A stretch of DNA of 64,000 nucleotides, taken from NCBI RefSeq assembly GCF_004785955.1, contig NZ_ML214300.1:361223-425222 (forward strand), given 5' to 3'. The position numbers and the translations under genes were made by a program. The notes under the pieces are model-generated. The model was not told where the DNA came from and made no database searches. It was given only the letters and a program-made list of their open reading frames with translations. This document shows positions 25,121 through 34,287 of this stretch, one piece after another. The stretch is from Halostella litorea. Its GTDB lineage: Archaea; Halobacteriota; Halobacteria; Halobacteriales; Natronoarchaeaceae. Numbering within the stretch: position 1 is the first letter of the stretch; each line of letters begins with the position of its first letter.

Positions 25121-26089
25121 TTACGCCAGGCCGAGGCTCTCCTCGGCTTCCAGCAGTTCGTGGTAGCGGTTGCGGATGGTGACCTCGCTGATGTCGGCCA
25201 CCTCGCTGACCGCGGCCTGAGTCGTCTTCTCGTTGGTGAGCAAGGCCGCGGCGTAGACGGCGGCGGCGGCGAGGCCGACCGGCGACTTCCCGCTGTGGAC
25301 GCCCTTCTCCTTGGCGTTCTGCAGGAGCTTGCGCGCGCGGTGTTCGGCCTCGTCCGAGAGGCCGAGCCCGGAGGCAAAGCGGGGCACGTAGCTCTCGGGG
25401 TCGGCGGGCTGGACCTCGAGGCCTAGTTCGCGGACGACGTAGCGGTACGTCCGGGCGACCTCGTTTTTCTCGACGCGGCTCACCTCGGATATCTCGTCGA
25501 GGCTGCGCGGCACGCCGGCCTGGCGGGCGGCGGCGTAGACGCAGGCCGTCGAGACGCCCTCGATGGAGCGGCCGGGCAGGAGGTCCTCCTCTAGCGCGCG
25601 GCGGTAGATGACGCTGGCGGTCTCCCGAACGTTCTCGGGGAGGCCGAGCGCGGAGGCCATCCGGTCGATCTCGCCCAGCGCCTGCTTCAGGTTGCGCTCC
25701 TTGCTGTCGCGGGTGCGGAAGCGCTCGTTCCACTTGCGCAGGCGCTGCATCTTCTCGCGCTGGCGGGAGCCAAGCGAGTTGCCGTAGGCGTCCTTGTTGC
25801 GCCAGTCGATGTTCGTCGACAGGCCCTTGTCGTGCATCGTGTTCGTCGTGGGCGCGCCGACGCGGCTCTTCTGGTTTTTCTCCTGTGCGTCGAAGGCCCG
25901 CCACTCGGGGCCGCGGTCGACGGAGTCCTCCTCGACGACGAGCCCGCAGTCCTGACAGACCGTCTCGCCGTGTTCCTCGTCGTTGACGAGCTGGCCACCG
26001 CATTCGGGACAGGAGAGCGTTTCGTCCGTCTGCTCGGTCTCGCGTTCGTCCTCTGAGCTGCGTACGCGCGTTCGTGTGTTCTCGGTCAT
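25121..26089 (-). CDS. tfb: Transcription initiation factor B (TFB)
   Basis: 322 residues. N-terminal zinc ribbon CPECGGQLVND...CQDCGLVV (residues 27-50), B-reader/B-linker segment with RVGAPTTNTMHDKGLSTNIDW, then two cyclin-like repeats, each ending with a helix-turn-helix (PRSLDEISEVSRV, and KTTQAAVSEVADISEVTIRNRY) that contacts the BRE. It recruits RNA polymerase with TBP. Haloarchaea keep several TFB paralogues with partial specialisation; this one has a complete zinc ribbon and looks like a general factor. A strong TATA box lies about 90 nt upstream of the ATG, giving an unusually long 5' leader. Confidence 0.97.
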   Translation of the reverse strand: MTENTRTRVRSSEDERETEQTDETLSCPECGGQLVNDEEHGETVCQDCGLVVEEDSVDRGPEWRAFDAQEKNQKSRVGAPTTNTMHDKGLSTNIDWRNKDAYGNSLGSRQREKMQRLRKWNERFRTRDSKERNLKQALGEIDRMASALGLPENVRETASVIYRRALEEDLLPGRSIEGVSTACVYAAARQAGVPRSLDEISEVSRVEKNEVARTYRYVVRELGLEVQPADPESYVPRFASGLGLSDEAEHRARKLLQNAKEKGVHSGKSPVGLAAAAVYAAALLTNEKTTQAAVSEVADISEVTIRNRYHELLEAEESLGLA

Positions 26090-26174
26090 TGTACGAGAGG
26101 GCGGAAGCTGCCCGGGTGATCGCTCGGAAAAATCCCGGAGATGGTTCCTTACCTTCGTTATCCGTCAGCGCAGC

Positions 26175-26184
26175 ATTTATATTC
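26175..26184 (-). promoter_or_regulatory. Strong TATA box upstream of tfb
   Basis: On the minus strand the bases read GAATATAAATGC, close to the ideal archaeal TATA box, about 90 nt before the tfb ATG at 26089. The implied transcript start near 26150 leaves a leader of roughly 60 nt, so tfb is not leaderless. The sequence is partly symmetrical and could also function towards 26319. Confidence 0.65.
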
Positions 26185-26318
26185 TTCGGTCCGGGAATCC
26201 GATCCCGGCGAAAACGGCCGACGCTGGCCGGTCTCGCACCCGCGGGGAGAAAGATTCAATACGGATACCTGATCGGGCGAGCGCCAGCTTTCTTGCCCCC
26301 GGGTTCGAACCGGCGGCC

Positions 26319-26831
26319 ATGCGAGTCGGAGTCGGCAGCGGCAACCCGGTGAAGGCGACGGCCACCGAGCGCGCGCTCGCGGGGCGGGACGCGACGGTCG
26401 AAGCGGTCCCGGTCGAGTCGGGCGTGAGCGAACAGCCGCGGGGACGCGCCGAGACCGTCGAGGGCGCGGAGAACCGCGCGCGGCGAGCGCTCGCCGCCGG
26501 GGAGTTCGACCTCGGGGTGGGCATCGAGGGCGGCGTGGCGACGCTTTCGGGCGTCGGCGGCCGCTTCCTGATCATGTGGGCCGCGGTCACCGACGGCGAT
26601 CGGACGGGTCGCGGCGGCGGGCCGAGCCTCCGCCTACCCGATGACATCGCGGCGCGCGTCGACGCCGGCGAGGAACTCGGCCCGGTGATGGACGACGTGT
26701 TGGACAGGGAGGGCGTGGCGCGCGAGGGCGGCGCGGCGGGGGCGCTCACCGACGGGGCGGTCGACCGCGAAGCGGCGCTTTCGAGCGCGGTCGCCGGGGC
26801 GCTGGGCCCGTTCGTCGCCGACCTGTACTAG
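26319..26831 (+). CDS. Inosine/xanthosine triphosphatase (YjjX/DUF84 family)
   Basis: 170 residues. N-terminal VGSGNPVKATATERAL, VESGVSEQPRGRAETVEGAENRAR and DLGVGIEGGV are the conserved blocks of the DUF84 house-cleaning NTPases, which hydrolyse ITP and XTP to keep damaged purines out of RNA and DNA. The start is the ATG at 26319 with a TATA-like CTTTCTT about 28 nt upstream. The last four bases overlap the AglD-like gene on the opposite strand. Confidence 0.9.
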   Translation: MRVGVGSGNPVKATATERALAGRDATVEAVPVESGVSEQPRGRAETVEGAENRARRALAAGEFDLGVGIEGGVATLSGVGGRFLIMWAAVTDGDRTGRGGGPSLRLPDDIAARVDAGEELGPVMDDVLDREGVAREGGAAGALTDGAVDREAALSSAVAGALGPFVADLY

Positions 26832-28651
26832 TCCGTATCGACCGCGGCCGTCTCGCGCGCGTCGGCGCTCTCCTCGACGGCCGTGGTCAGCGAGACGTTT
26901 AGCAGGAGCATCGAGACGACGCCCCCGACGACCGTGACGACGTTTTTCACGGCGTGGTCGACGATGGCGGCGGCGAGCGCGACGCTCCAGCCGACCGGCG
27001 TGAGGCCGACGACCAGCGCCGTGAACGCGCCCTCGTAGAGGCCGACGCCGCCCGGCGACAGCGGCAGCACCTTCGCGAGGTTGCCGACGCTGACCGCGAA
27101 GAAGCCCACCGCGAGCAGCGTCGGGAGCGCCAGGTCGACGCCGTCGAAGGCGACCAGCACGACGATGGCGGTCACCACGTCCAGCGCCCAGATGAGGAGG
27201 CTGCTCGCGCCGACCCGGGCGAAGGCCCGGCCGTCCCCGGCGACGGCCTGCACGTCGCCGGCGAACTGCTCGACGACGCCCGCGACGTACTCGGCGTAGC
27301 TGTCCGAGCTGAGCCGCGTGACGCCCTCGCGGACGAAGTTCCGGTCGGAGCGGGCCGTGGCGACGATGAGCGCCACCGCGGCGATGGCGGCGGCGCCGAC
27401 CCCCGCGGCGACGGTGACCGCATAGCGCCCGCTCTGGCCCGCCTCGCGGCCGCTCCCGAACAGCGCCGACTCCAGGCCCGCGGTCCCGCCGGTCGCCGCG
27501 AGGCCGAGGAACACCGCCCCGGCGAGTGCGGCTATCGTCAGCAGGTCGAAGACGCGCTCTATCGCCAGCGATGCGAAGCCCGTCGGGTACGGGATCGACC
27601 GCCGCGCCTTGACGACGTACGCCCGGACGGCGTCGCCGGCCCGGGCGGGGAACACGAGGTTGCCGGTCTGGCTGATGAACACCGCGCCGGTGAGAAAGCC
27701 CACCCGCTCGTCGTACCCGAGTTCCGCGAGGATGTCGCGGTAGCGCGCGCCCCGCAGCGGCCAGGAGAGCAGGTAGATCAGCCCGGAGAGCGCGACCAGC
27801 CCCCGGTCGGCCCCGGCCATGCTGTCGACGACGCGTTGGGGGTCGAGGTACTGCGTCATCAGCGCCAGCGCGACGACGACGAGCAGCGTGCCCGCGCCCA
27901 GCGTGACCCGGCGGTCGATCCGCGGGGAGACGGCGACCTGCCACCAGGTGCGGAGGATCGCCGACCCCATGCCGAACACGTCGCGGACGAGGTCGACCTT
28001 CGTGTCGCCCTTCGGCGTCCAGTCGACCGGGAACTCCTTGACGCGGTAGCCCGCCCGCTGGGCGCGGACGAGCACCTCCGTGTCCCAGAACCAGTGGTCG
28101 TCGTCGACGTCGTCCAGCAGCGTCTCCAGCGCCTCGCGGTCGAACGCCTTGAATCCGCACTGGTGGTCGCGCAGCGACGAGCGCAGGAACAGGCGCACGA
28201 GGGCGTTGAACCCCCGGCTCGGCACGCCGCGTTTGGCCGGGCGATCGGCCTCGCGGCCCTCGATCCAGCGCGACCCCGTCGCCACGTCGTACTCGCCGGA
28301 GCGGACGCTCTCGACGAGTTCCTCCAGGTGGCGCATGTCCGTCGCCATGTCCGTGTCGAAGTAGACGAGCGTGTCGCCGTGGGCGGCCGCGAACGCGCGC
28401 TCCAGCGCGCCGCCGCGGCCGAGGCGCTCGTCGCTGTGGACGTGGCGCACGCGCTCGTCGGCGGCGGCGAGTTCGTCGGCTATCTCCGGCGTGCGGTCCT
28501 CGCAGCCGTCCTCGGCGACGAGCACCTCGAAGCTTCCCGCCGGCAGGAACGCCGCGAGGGTGGAAAGGGTCGTCTCGACCGTATCTCGGATCGTCGCCTC
28601 CTCGTTGTACGCGGGGAGGACGACGCTGACCTCGACCGCCGGGGGACTCAT
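26828..28651 (-). CDS. aglD: AglD-like glycosyltransferase with flippase-like membrane domain
   Basis: 607 residues. Residues 1-230 are a GT-A family 2 glycosyltransferase (EVSVVLPAYNEEATI, VAEDGCEDRT, GRGGALERAF, and a DxD metal site D99-x-D101 in YFDTDMATD). The rest carries about eight membrane helices of the lysylphosphatidylglycerol synthase TM/UPF0104 type (SWPLRGARYRDIL, GNLVFPARAGDAVRAY, LSPGGVGLYEGAF). This two-part architecture and length match Haloferax AglD, which charges a dolichol phosphate with the last sugar of the S-layer N-glycan. No other agl genes are nearby, so the exact sugar and role are inferred. Confidence 0.8.
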   Translation of the reverse strand: MSPPAVEVSVVLPAYNEEATIRDTVETTLSTLAAFLPAGSFEVLVAEDGCEDRTPEIADELAAADERVRHVHSDERLGRGGALERAFAAAHGDTLVYFDTDMATDMRHLEELVESVRSGEYDVATGSRWIEGREADRPAKRGVPSRGFNALVRLFLRSSLRDHQCGFKAFDREALETLLDDVDDDHWFWDTEVLVRAQRAGYRVKEFPVDWTPKGDTKVDLVRDVFGMGSAILRTWWQVAVSPRIDRRVTLGAGTLLVVVALALMTQYLDPQRVVDSMAGADRGLVALSGLIYLLSWPLRGARYRDILAELGYDERVGFLTGAVFISQTGNLVFPARAGDAVRAYVVKARRSIPYPTGFASLAIERVFDLLTIAALAGAVFLGLAATGGTAGLESALFGSGREAGQSGRYAVTVAAGVGAAAIAAVALIVATARSDRNFVREGVTRLSSDSYAEYVAGVVEQFAGDVQAVAGDGRAFARVGASSLLIWALDVVTAIVVLVAFDGVDLALPTLLAVGFFAVSVGNLAKVLPLSPGGVGLYEGAFTALVVGLTPVGWSVALAAAIVDHAVKNVVTVVGGVVSMLLLNVSLTTAVEESADARETAAVDTD

Positions 28652-28906
28652 TGGTGGTCATCGAAACCGCGCGTGTAAGAATTTTCTGGATGCGGTCCCG
28701 GTCCGACCGGCGGACGGCCAACCGCGCCGGCCGCCCCACGTGGTGGCCACCCCCGCCCCCGCCGGTAAGCCGACGTTTCCCGGCCGTACCAACCCGCAAA
28801 CCCACCCGCCCGAGAACCGGATCTCGGCCCCCGGTAATCGCAAGGAAGCGACGGATTAACCTGCTGTACCAAACCCCCTAAGGTGGTCTCGGTCCTCCCT
28901 ACCAGT

Positions 28907-29149
28907 ATGAGCACCACAGCAACGTCGACCGCCCCCGACCTCACCGACAAGCAGGAGCGCATCCTCGACTACCTCCGCGAGAACGCCGACACGAAGACCT
29001 ACTTCAAGTCGCGGCTCATCGGCGAGGACCTGAACATGACCGCGAAGGAAGTGGGCACCAACATGACGGCGATCCAGAACGGCGACGCGGACGTCGACGT
29101 GGAGAAGTGGGGCTACTCCTCCAGCACGACGTGGAAAGTGACCGCGTAG
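28907..29149 (+). CDS. Small helix-turn-helix-like haloarchaeal protein (DUF7123-like)
   Basis: 80 residues from the ATG at 28907 (MSTTATSTAPDLTDKQERIL). The body reads DYLRENADTKTYFKSRLIGEDLNMTAKEVGTNMTAIQNG and ends with WGYSSSTTWKVTA, a highly conserved haloarchaeal pattern that I associate with DUF7123. The arrangement of three helices suggests a compact winged-helix DNA- or RNA-binding module. It is convergent with the regulator that follows (1 bp between stops). Confidence 0.78.
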   Translation: MSTTATSTAPDLTDKQERILDYLRENADTKTYFKSRLIGEDLNMTAKEVGTNMTAIQNGDADVDVEKWGYSSSTTWKVTA

Positions 29150-29150
29150 C

Positions 29151-29768
29151 TCAGGGGTCGAACCGGATCAGCCCGTCGGCGTCCGCCGCGAGCGCGGCGG
29201 CGTCCGGGCCGAACGAGTCGGCGTACCGAACCAGCAGCGTCAGCACGGTTTCGGGCTCCTCGACCGCGTAACCGTCCTCCCGGGAGAGCAGTCCGACCTC
29301 CTCTAGCTCGCCCGCGTACTTGCTGATCGTCGGCCGCGACACGTCGAGTGCGTCCGCCAGGTCCGAGCCGGTCGCGTCGGGGTCCCGGAGGAGTTCGACG
29401 AGCATCCCGCGGGGCGTCTCCCGACGCAGGTAGCCCAGCGCGACCTGTTCGAACCCGGAGAACCGCCCGGCCGGGAAGAAGCGGCGGTAGTCGCCGTCCT
29501 TCCGGCTCACGACCGCGCCGGCCGACTCCAGCTGGCGGAGGTGGTGCTGTGTCTCGCCGGTGCCGAGCTGCAGGTCGTCGCGGAGCTTCGAGAAGTGTGC
29601 GCCCGGCGTCGTCGTCACGTAGCCCGAGATGGCGTCGCGCGCGTCGCTGTCCTGCTCGGGCTCGTCGTCCCCGTCCCGCAGCCGGGTGAGCGGGCTCGCC
29701 GCTCCGACGGCAGCGAAGCGCCGGAGCGTCGCACGTTTGCTCTCGTCGACGTCGCGGGGACCGTCCAT
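29151..29768 (-). CDS. Double winged-helix transcriptional regulator
   Basis: 205 residues. The N-terminus has a short hydrophobic or linker region, then a first winged helix (PGAHFSKLRDDLQLGTGETQHHLRQLESAGAVV) and a second one (GMLVELLRDPDATGSDLADALDVSRPTISKYAGELEEVGLL), both with recognisable recognition helices. The arrangement resembles archaeal MarR/ArsR-like tandem wHTH regulators. No ligand domain is visible and the target genes are unknown. Confidence 0.82.
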   Translation of the reverse strand: MDGPRDVDESKRATLRRFAAVGAASPLTRLRDGDDEPEQDSDARDAISGYVTTTPGAHFSKLRDDLQLGTGETQHHLRQLESAGAVVSRKDGDYRRFFPAGRFSGFEQVALGYLRRETPRGMLVELLRDPDATGSDLADALDVSRPTISKYAGELEEVGLLSREDGYAVEEPETVLTLLVRYADSFGPDAAALAADADGLIRFDP

Positions 29769-29806
29769 TGGAGTGGGGTTACGCGGTGGAACCTAAAACC
29801 CCTTCG

Positions 29807-30988
29807 CTAGTCGGAGTTCGTTTCGCCGTCGGCGTCGCCGCCCTCCGGAGGCGCCTCGCCGTCCGTGCCGCCGTCGGCGTTGAAGTTCCCGTCCATGTCC
29901 TCGATGACCTCGTCGGGGTCGCGGATGTTGGCCGAATCCTCCCCCTGCTTTATCGCCTCGGCCTCCTGCTCCATCGCCTCGATGTCCATCTGGGCCTCCT
30001 CGTCGATCTGGCCGAGGATCTCGTCGATGTCGTCGAGGCCGAGCATCTGCCGGGTCTCGGAGTCGAACTCGAGGCTGTTCAGGTCGTCGCCGTTGTCCCG
30101 CACGTCGCTGCCGGTGAGGTGCTTGCCGTACCGGCCGAGCATCGAGGAAAGCTCCTGTGGCAGGACGAACGTCGTCGACTCGCCCTGACCGATGGCCTCC
30201 AGCGTCTCCATTCCCTTGTCGATGACCGCGCGCTCGCCCATCGACTCGGCGGACTTCGCGCGCAGGACCGTGGAGATGGCGTCACCCTGCGCTTCGAGGA
30301 TCTGGCTCTGTTTCTCCCCCTGCGCGCGGATGATGTTGGACTGCTTGTCACCCTCGGCCTTCTCGACGGCGCTGCGGCGTTCACCCTGCGCTTCGAGGAT
30401 CATGGCGCGGCGGCGACGCTCCGCGGACGTCTGTTGCTCCATCGCCTGCTGGACGTCCTTCGAGGGGTTGACCTCGCGGACCTCGACGCTCTCGACGCGG
30501 ATCCCCCACTCGTCGGTGGGTTCGTCGAGTTCCATGCGGATCTTCGAGTTGATCTGCTGGCGTTTGTTGAGCGTGTCGTCGAGTTCCATGTCGCCCAGGA
30601 CGGCACGCAGCGTCGTCTGTGCGAGGTTCGAGACGGCGCGCTTGTAGTTCTCGACCTCGAGGAACGCCTTCTTGGCGTCCATCACTTTGATGTAGACGAC
30701 GGCGTCGGCCGTCACCGGGGAGTTGTCGCGCGTGATCGCTTCCTGGCGGGGAACGTCCAGGGTCTGGGTCCGCATGTCGAAGCGGTGCGTGTTGCTGACG
30801 AACGGCGGGACGATGTTGATACCCGGTTCGAGCAGTTTCCGGTACTCGCCGAACACCGTCAACGCGCGCTTCTCGGTCGCGTCGACGATCTCGACCATGC
30901 TGTACACGGTCACGACGGCAAGTACCAGGAACAGCAACGCCACGACCGTCAACGTCGGTGTCACCTGGAGGATGGTGTGATACCACAT
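29807..30988 (-). CDS. SPFH/Band 7 (stomatin-like) membrane protein
   Basis: 393 residues from the ATG at 30988. One N-terminal membrane helix (TLTVVALLFLVLAVVTVYSM), the Band 7 domain (about 30-195, with MVEIVDATEKRALTVFGEYRKLLEPG), a long Ala/Glu/Gln-rich coiled coil (AERRRRAMILEAQGERRSAVEKAEGDKQ and onwards), then a disordered acidic tail. A TATA-like element at 31011-31017 places the transcript start between the two candidate ATGs, so the upper ATG (31006) is rejected. It stands next to an NfeD gene, the standard partner in stomatin operons, suggesting a membrane-microdomain scaffold. Confidence 0.93.
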   Translation of the reverse strand: MWYHTILQVTPTLTVVALLFLVLAVVTVYSMVEIVDATEKRALTVFGEYRKLLEPGINIVPPFVSNTHRFDMRTQTLDVPRQEAITRDNSPVTADAVVYIKVMDAKKAFLEVENYKRAVSNLAQTTLRAVLGDMELDDTLNKRQQINSKIRMELDEPTDEWGIRVESVEVREVNPSKDVQQAMEQQTSAERRRRAMILEAQGERRSAVEKAEGDKQSNIIRAQGEKQSQILEAQGDAISTVLRAKSAESMGERAVIDKGMETLEAIGQGESTTFVLPQELSSMLGRYGKHLTGSDVRDNGDDLNSLEFDSETRQMLGLDDIDEILGQIDEEAQMDIEAMEQEAEAIKQGEDSANIRDPDEVIEDMDGNFNADGGTDGEAPPEGGDADGETNSD

Positions 30989-31010
30989 AACCTTCCCTTG
31001 GGGCACTGAT

Positions 31011-31017
31011 GTAAAAA
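31011..31017 (-). promoter_or_regulatory. TATA-like element fixing the SPFH gene start
   Basis: Minus-strand CGCTTTTTACATC sits 25-30 nt upstream of the ATG at 30988. An mRNA starting about 25 nt downstream of it would not include the alternative ATG at 31006, which decides the start. The motif is a weak TATA match. Confidence 0.5.
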
Positions 31018-31041
31018 GCGTTCCCGTGTGTGCGGTCGTGG

Positions 31042-31713
31042 TCAGCCCGTCGGCTCGGTCTCGGTGTCCGTGTTCGTGTCGTCCCCCGCCGCGTCCGTCG
31101 CCGTGTCGTCCACCGTGCCGGTATCGCCGTCGGCGTCGGCCGCGTCCTGGCCGTTCCCGTCCGGCGCGGTTCGCTCGGCGGGGTCCGACCGCTCACGGGC
31201 GAGTTCCCGGTCGATGTCGTCGCGGTGGTCGGCTTCCAGCGACTGGACGGTGACGACGTTGCCGCCGCCGGGGTCGACGACGATCACCTCCTCGCCCTCC
31301 GCGATCTCCCCGTCAAGGCTCCGGGCCTGGTAGTAGGGGTTGAAGCCGGCGTCCTGCAGTTTCACCTCGCCGCCGGTCTCGGTGACGCGCGCGGTGACGC
31401 GGCCGACCTTGCCCGACAGCGAGTCCGAGTCGCTGGTCCGGCCGGCCTCCTTCCCGCCGTAGAAGTCGAACTCCCGGTAGACGAAAAGCGTCACCGCGCC
31501 GACGCCGAACACCAGCCCCGCGAGCACGAGCGGCGTCGCGAGGCTCCCCAGCGCGAGCCCGAGCAACCCCGCGACGAGCAGGGCAACGCCGAGAACGATG
31601 AAGTGAGCGCCCGGGGCGAACGCCTCGAGGATGACGAGGGCGAACCCGGCGACCGTCAGGAGCAGCGGGAGGCTGCCCCCGTCGCCGAGGAGCTGCAGTA
31701 GCGTGAGAGCCAT
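31042..31713 (-). CDS. NfeD-family membrane protein
   Basis: 223 residues. Four hydrophobic helices in the first 85 residues (LVILEAFAPGAHFIVLGVAL is typical NfeD text), then a beta-barrel OB-like domain (LSGKVGRVTARV, GEEVIVVDPGGGNVVTVQSLE) and a disordered Thr/Asp-rich tail. NfeD proteins work with SPFH partners, here the next gene on the same strand 53 bp downstream. It probably lacks a protease domain; this is the short form. Confidence 0.92.
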   Translation of the reverse strand: MALTLLQLLGDGGSLPLLLTVAGFALVILEAFAPGAHFIVLGVALLVAGLLGLALGSLATPLVLAGLVFGVGAVTLFVYREFDFYGGKEAGRTSDSDSLSGKVGRVTARVTETGGEVKLQDAGFNPYYQARSLDGEIAEGEEVIVVDPGGGNVVTVQSLEADHRDDIDRELARERSDPAERTAPDGNGQDAADADGDTGTVDDTATDAAGDDTNTDTETEPTG

Positions 31714-31788
31714 GTGGGGTGGTATGGCTCGTGACTGATTAACATTTTTGCAGGCGGCGCGGGCGCCGTCGACATGCGGCGTCGCCGG

Positions 31789-32061
31789 TCAGGGGGCGAA
31801 CACCATCACCACGCGGGCGATGACCCCGAGCGTGACGAGCGCGCCCAACAGCACGAAGGCGGCGTTTTCCAGCGACACCGCCTCCGGTTCGATCGGGTCG
31901 CGGTCGTCGACGACGCCGTCCTCGCTGACCTCGTCCACCCCGAACCGCCACTCGTCATCGTCGGGGGCCGCATTCATCCGGTCCTCGCCGTCCGGCGCTC
32001 GTTCGCCGGGCTCGGGCGACCCGTCCCCGTCGTCGCGCTCCGAAGCGCGGTCGTCGACCAT
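31789..32061 (-). CDS. Small tail-anchored membrane protein (DUF7312-like)
   Basis: 90 residues. A disordered, strongly acidic N-terminus, a short DEWRFGVDEV motif (about 36-45), then one C-terminal helix (ENAAFVLLGALVTLGVIARVVMVF) that would anchor it in the membrane. The motif order is recurrent in haloarchaea and I associate it with DUF7312. It lies 54 bp upstream of the pyk stop, on the same strand, and also follows the NfeD gene region. Function unknown. Confidence 0.72.
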   Translation of the reverse strand: MVDDRASERDDGDGSPEPGERAPDGEDRMNAAPDDDEWRFGVDEVSEDGVVDDRDPIEPEAVSLENAAFVLLGALVTLGVIARVVMVFAP

Positions 32062-32115
32062 AGGGGTAGTCGGTCACGGGAACGCAAAAATCCGCCGGTC
32101 GGGTCGGCGGCCGTC

Positions 32116-33870
32116 TCAGCGCGGCCGGTCGGCCTGGGCCGCCTCGACGTCGCCCTCGTAGACGACGCCGCGCTCGGCGTCCAGCGTCACGAGCGTCCCG
32201 TCGTCGACCGACAGCGACGCGGCGCTTATCATCGGGATGCCGAGTTCCCGGGCCACCATCGCCGGGTAGCCGGTCATCCCGGGCGCGGCGTCGACGATGC
32301 CGCCGAGCTTCGCGGCGTCGCCGTCGAACTCGCCGTCGAAGCCCTCGCCGAGCGAGAGGATCGCGCCCTCGGGCACCTCGGAGAGGTCGCCGTCAGCGGA
32401 GTGGGCGACCGGCCCGGCGACGCGCCCGCCGACGACGCTCCGGCCCGTCACGAGCGTCTCGGCCGCGACGTGGACCTTCAGCATGTTGGTCGTGCTCGCG
32501 CCCTCCAGTTCGGTCATCATCCCCGAGAGGACGACGACGGTGTCCCCGCTCTCGGCGACGCCCGCCGACAGCGCCGAGCCGACGGCGTTCTCGATGACGG
32601 CGTCCGCGCCCTCGTCGACGAGGGGCGCGTACTGTGGGTTGACGCCCCACGACAGCGCGAGTTGCCGGCGGACGCGGTCGTTCGGCGTCGACGCGACGAC
32701 CGGGACGCCCGGGCGGAACTTCGCGGTCTTGAGCGCGGTGTAGCCGGACTCGCTGGCCGCGACGATGGCGCTCGCGCCGATGTCACGCGCGAGGTAGCGC
32801 GCCGACCGCGCCAGCGCGTCGGTGCGGGCGTCGGCGGCGGTCGGGACGCGTTGCTCGCGCACCTCGGCGTACTCCTCGCTTCGCTCGACCTGCCGGACGA
32901 TGCGGTCCATCGCCTCGACGACGCGGACGGGGTGGTCGCCGATCGCCGTCTCGCCGGAGAGCATCACGCCGTCGGTGCCGTCGAGGACGGCGTTGGCGAC
33001 GTCGGAGGCCTCCGCGCGGGTCGGCCGCCGCTCGTGGACCATCGAGTCAAGCATCTCGGTCGCCGTGATCACCGGGACGCCCGCGTTCCGGCAGGTCCGG
33101 ATGATGCGCTTCTGGATCATCGGCACGTCCTCCATCGGGCACTCCACGCCGAGGTCGCCCCGGGCGACCATGACGCCGTAGGCCGCGTCGACGATCTCCT
33201 CCAAGTTCTCGACCGCGCCGGCCCGCTCTATCTTCGCGATGATCGGGATGTCGGCGTTCAGTTCCTCCAGGACCTCGCTCACCTCGTACACGTCCTCGGC
33301 GTCGCGGACGAACGAGGCGGCGACGAAGTCGGCGTTCTTCTCGGCCGCCAGTTCGAGGTCCTTCCGGTCGTTTTCGGTGACGACATCGAGGTCCAGGTCG
33401 ACGCCGGGGATGTTGACGCCCTTCCGGCCGGGGAGTTCGCCGCCGTCGTCGACGCGCGCGATGACGGCGTCGCCCTCCGTCCGCAGCACGGTCGTCTGGA
33501 TCCGCCCGTCGTCGAGCAGGATACGGTCGCCCTCGCCGACGCCCTGGATGGGCAGGGAGAGGCCGACCTCCTCGGGGGTCGCGTGGTCCCCCTCGACGAA
33601 GCGCACCTCGGTGTCCTCGGCGAGGTGGATCGCGTCGTCGAGCGGCGCGGTGCGGATCTCCGGGCCCTGCAGGTCGACCATCGCGGCGAGGGGGTCCGCG
33701 GTCGCGTCGTCGACCTGCCGGATGCGGTCGATGACCGACGCGCGGTCCTCCCGCGAGCCGTGGCTCGCGTTCAGGCGCGCGACGGACATCCCCGCGTCGG
33801 CCAGTTCACGGATCGTAGACCGGGTCTCGGAGGCCGGGCCGAGGGTACAGACGATCTTCGCGTTTCGCAT
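32116..33870 (-). CDS. pyk: Pyruvate kinase with C-terminal swivel domain
   Basis: 584 residues, starting at the ATG of MRNAKIVCTLGPAS (the frame goes a little further upstream). Motifs in order: VARLNASHGS (active-site Arg and Asn), MVDLQGPEIRT, AKIERAGAVENLEEI (catalytic Lys), VMVARGDLGVECP (Mg-binding), VITATEMLDSM and the C-domain GDTVVVLSGMM. After about residue 480 there is an extra PEP-utiliser mobile domain (GIVDAAPGMTGYPAMVARELGIP), similar to the phosphohistidine swivel of PEP synthase but without an obvious phosphorylatable His in the TSHAA position. It makes pyruvate and ATP from PEP. Confidence 0.96.
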   Translation of the reverse strand: MRNAKIVCTLGPASETRSTIRELADAGMSVARLNASHGSREDRASVIDRIRQVDDATADPLAAMVDLQGPEIRTAPLDDAIHLAEDTEVRFVEGDHATPEEVGLSLPIQGVGEGDRILLDDGRIQTTVLRTEGDAVIARVDDGGELPGRKGVNIPGVDLDLDVVTENDRKDLELAAEKNADFVAASFVRDAEDVYEVSEVLEELNADIPIIAKIERAGAVENLEEIVDAAYGVMVARGDLGVECPMEDVPMIQKRIIRTCRNAGVPVITATEMLDSMVHERRPTRAEASDVANAVLDGTDGVMLSGETAIGDHPVRVVEAMDRIVRQVERSEEYAEVREQRVPTAADARTDALARSARYLARDIGASAIVAASESGYTALKTAKFRPGVPVVASTPNDRVRRQLALSWGVNPQYAPLVDEGADAVIENAVGSALSAGVAESGDTVVVLSGMMTELEGASTTNMLKVHVAAETLVTGRSVVGGRVAGPVAHSADGDLSEVPEGAILSLGEGFDGEFDGDAAKLGGIVDAAPGMTGYPAMVARELGIPMISAASLSVDDGTLVTLDAERGVVYEGDVEAAQADRPR

Positions 33871-33962
33871 GCGTTTCGGTACGCCTGTCCGCGCCAAAAA
33901 GCACGGTGTTCCGCCCGCGCCGTCGGGCGAACCGTTTTGCCGGTCGCCGTTGCAGGGCGGAC

Positions 33963-34250
33963 ATGCCGCAGTTCGCCGTCCTCGTCACCGTCGACGACGC
34001 GGAGTTCCAGAACGTCCAGGACCTCGCGACGCTGTGGGGGGAGATCCGGACCGAGATAGGGGAGCGCGACGTCGAACTCGCTGAGTCGTACGCGGCGCTC
34101 GGCGAGTACGACTTCCTCGTCACGATAGACGCGGCGGACCGCGACGCCGCCTACCGGACGGCGCTCGCGATCGGCCGCCACGGCCTCCGGACCGAGACGA
34201 TCCCCATCGAGGAAACGGAGAAGTTCGCCGACCTGGTCGACGACATCTGA
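33963..34250 (+). CDS. GYD domain protein
   Basis: 95 residues: a ferredoxin-like alpha/beta fold with MPQFAVLVTVDDAEFQNVQDL, ELAESYAALGEYDFLVTIDAAD and RTETIPIEETEKFADLVDDI. The GEYDFLV stretch is the eponymous GYD motif. The domain is thought to bind small ligands or to form oligomers like Lrp ligand-binding domains; no function is established. It sits between two convergently arranged minus-strand genes, 38 bp upstream of the MetRS stop. Confidence 0.83.
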   Translation: MPQFAVLVTVDDAEFQNVQDLATLWGEIRTEIGERDVELAESYAALGEYDFLVTIDAADRDAAYRTALAIGRHGLRTETIPIEETEKFADLVDDI

Positions 34251-34287
34251 GCGCTCGTCGGGGCCGGCGGCGGTCGCGTTCCCCGAC

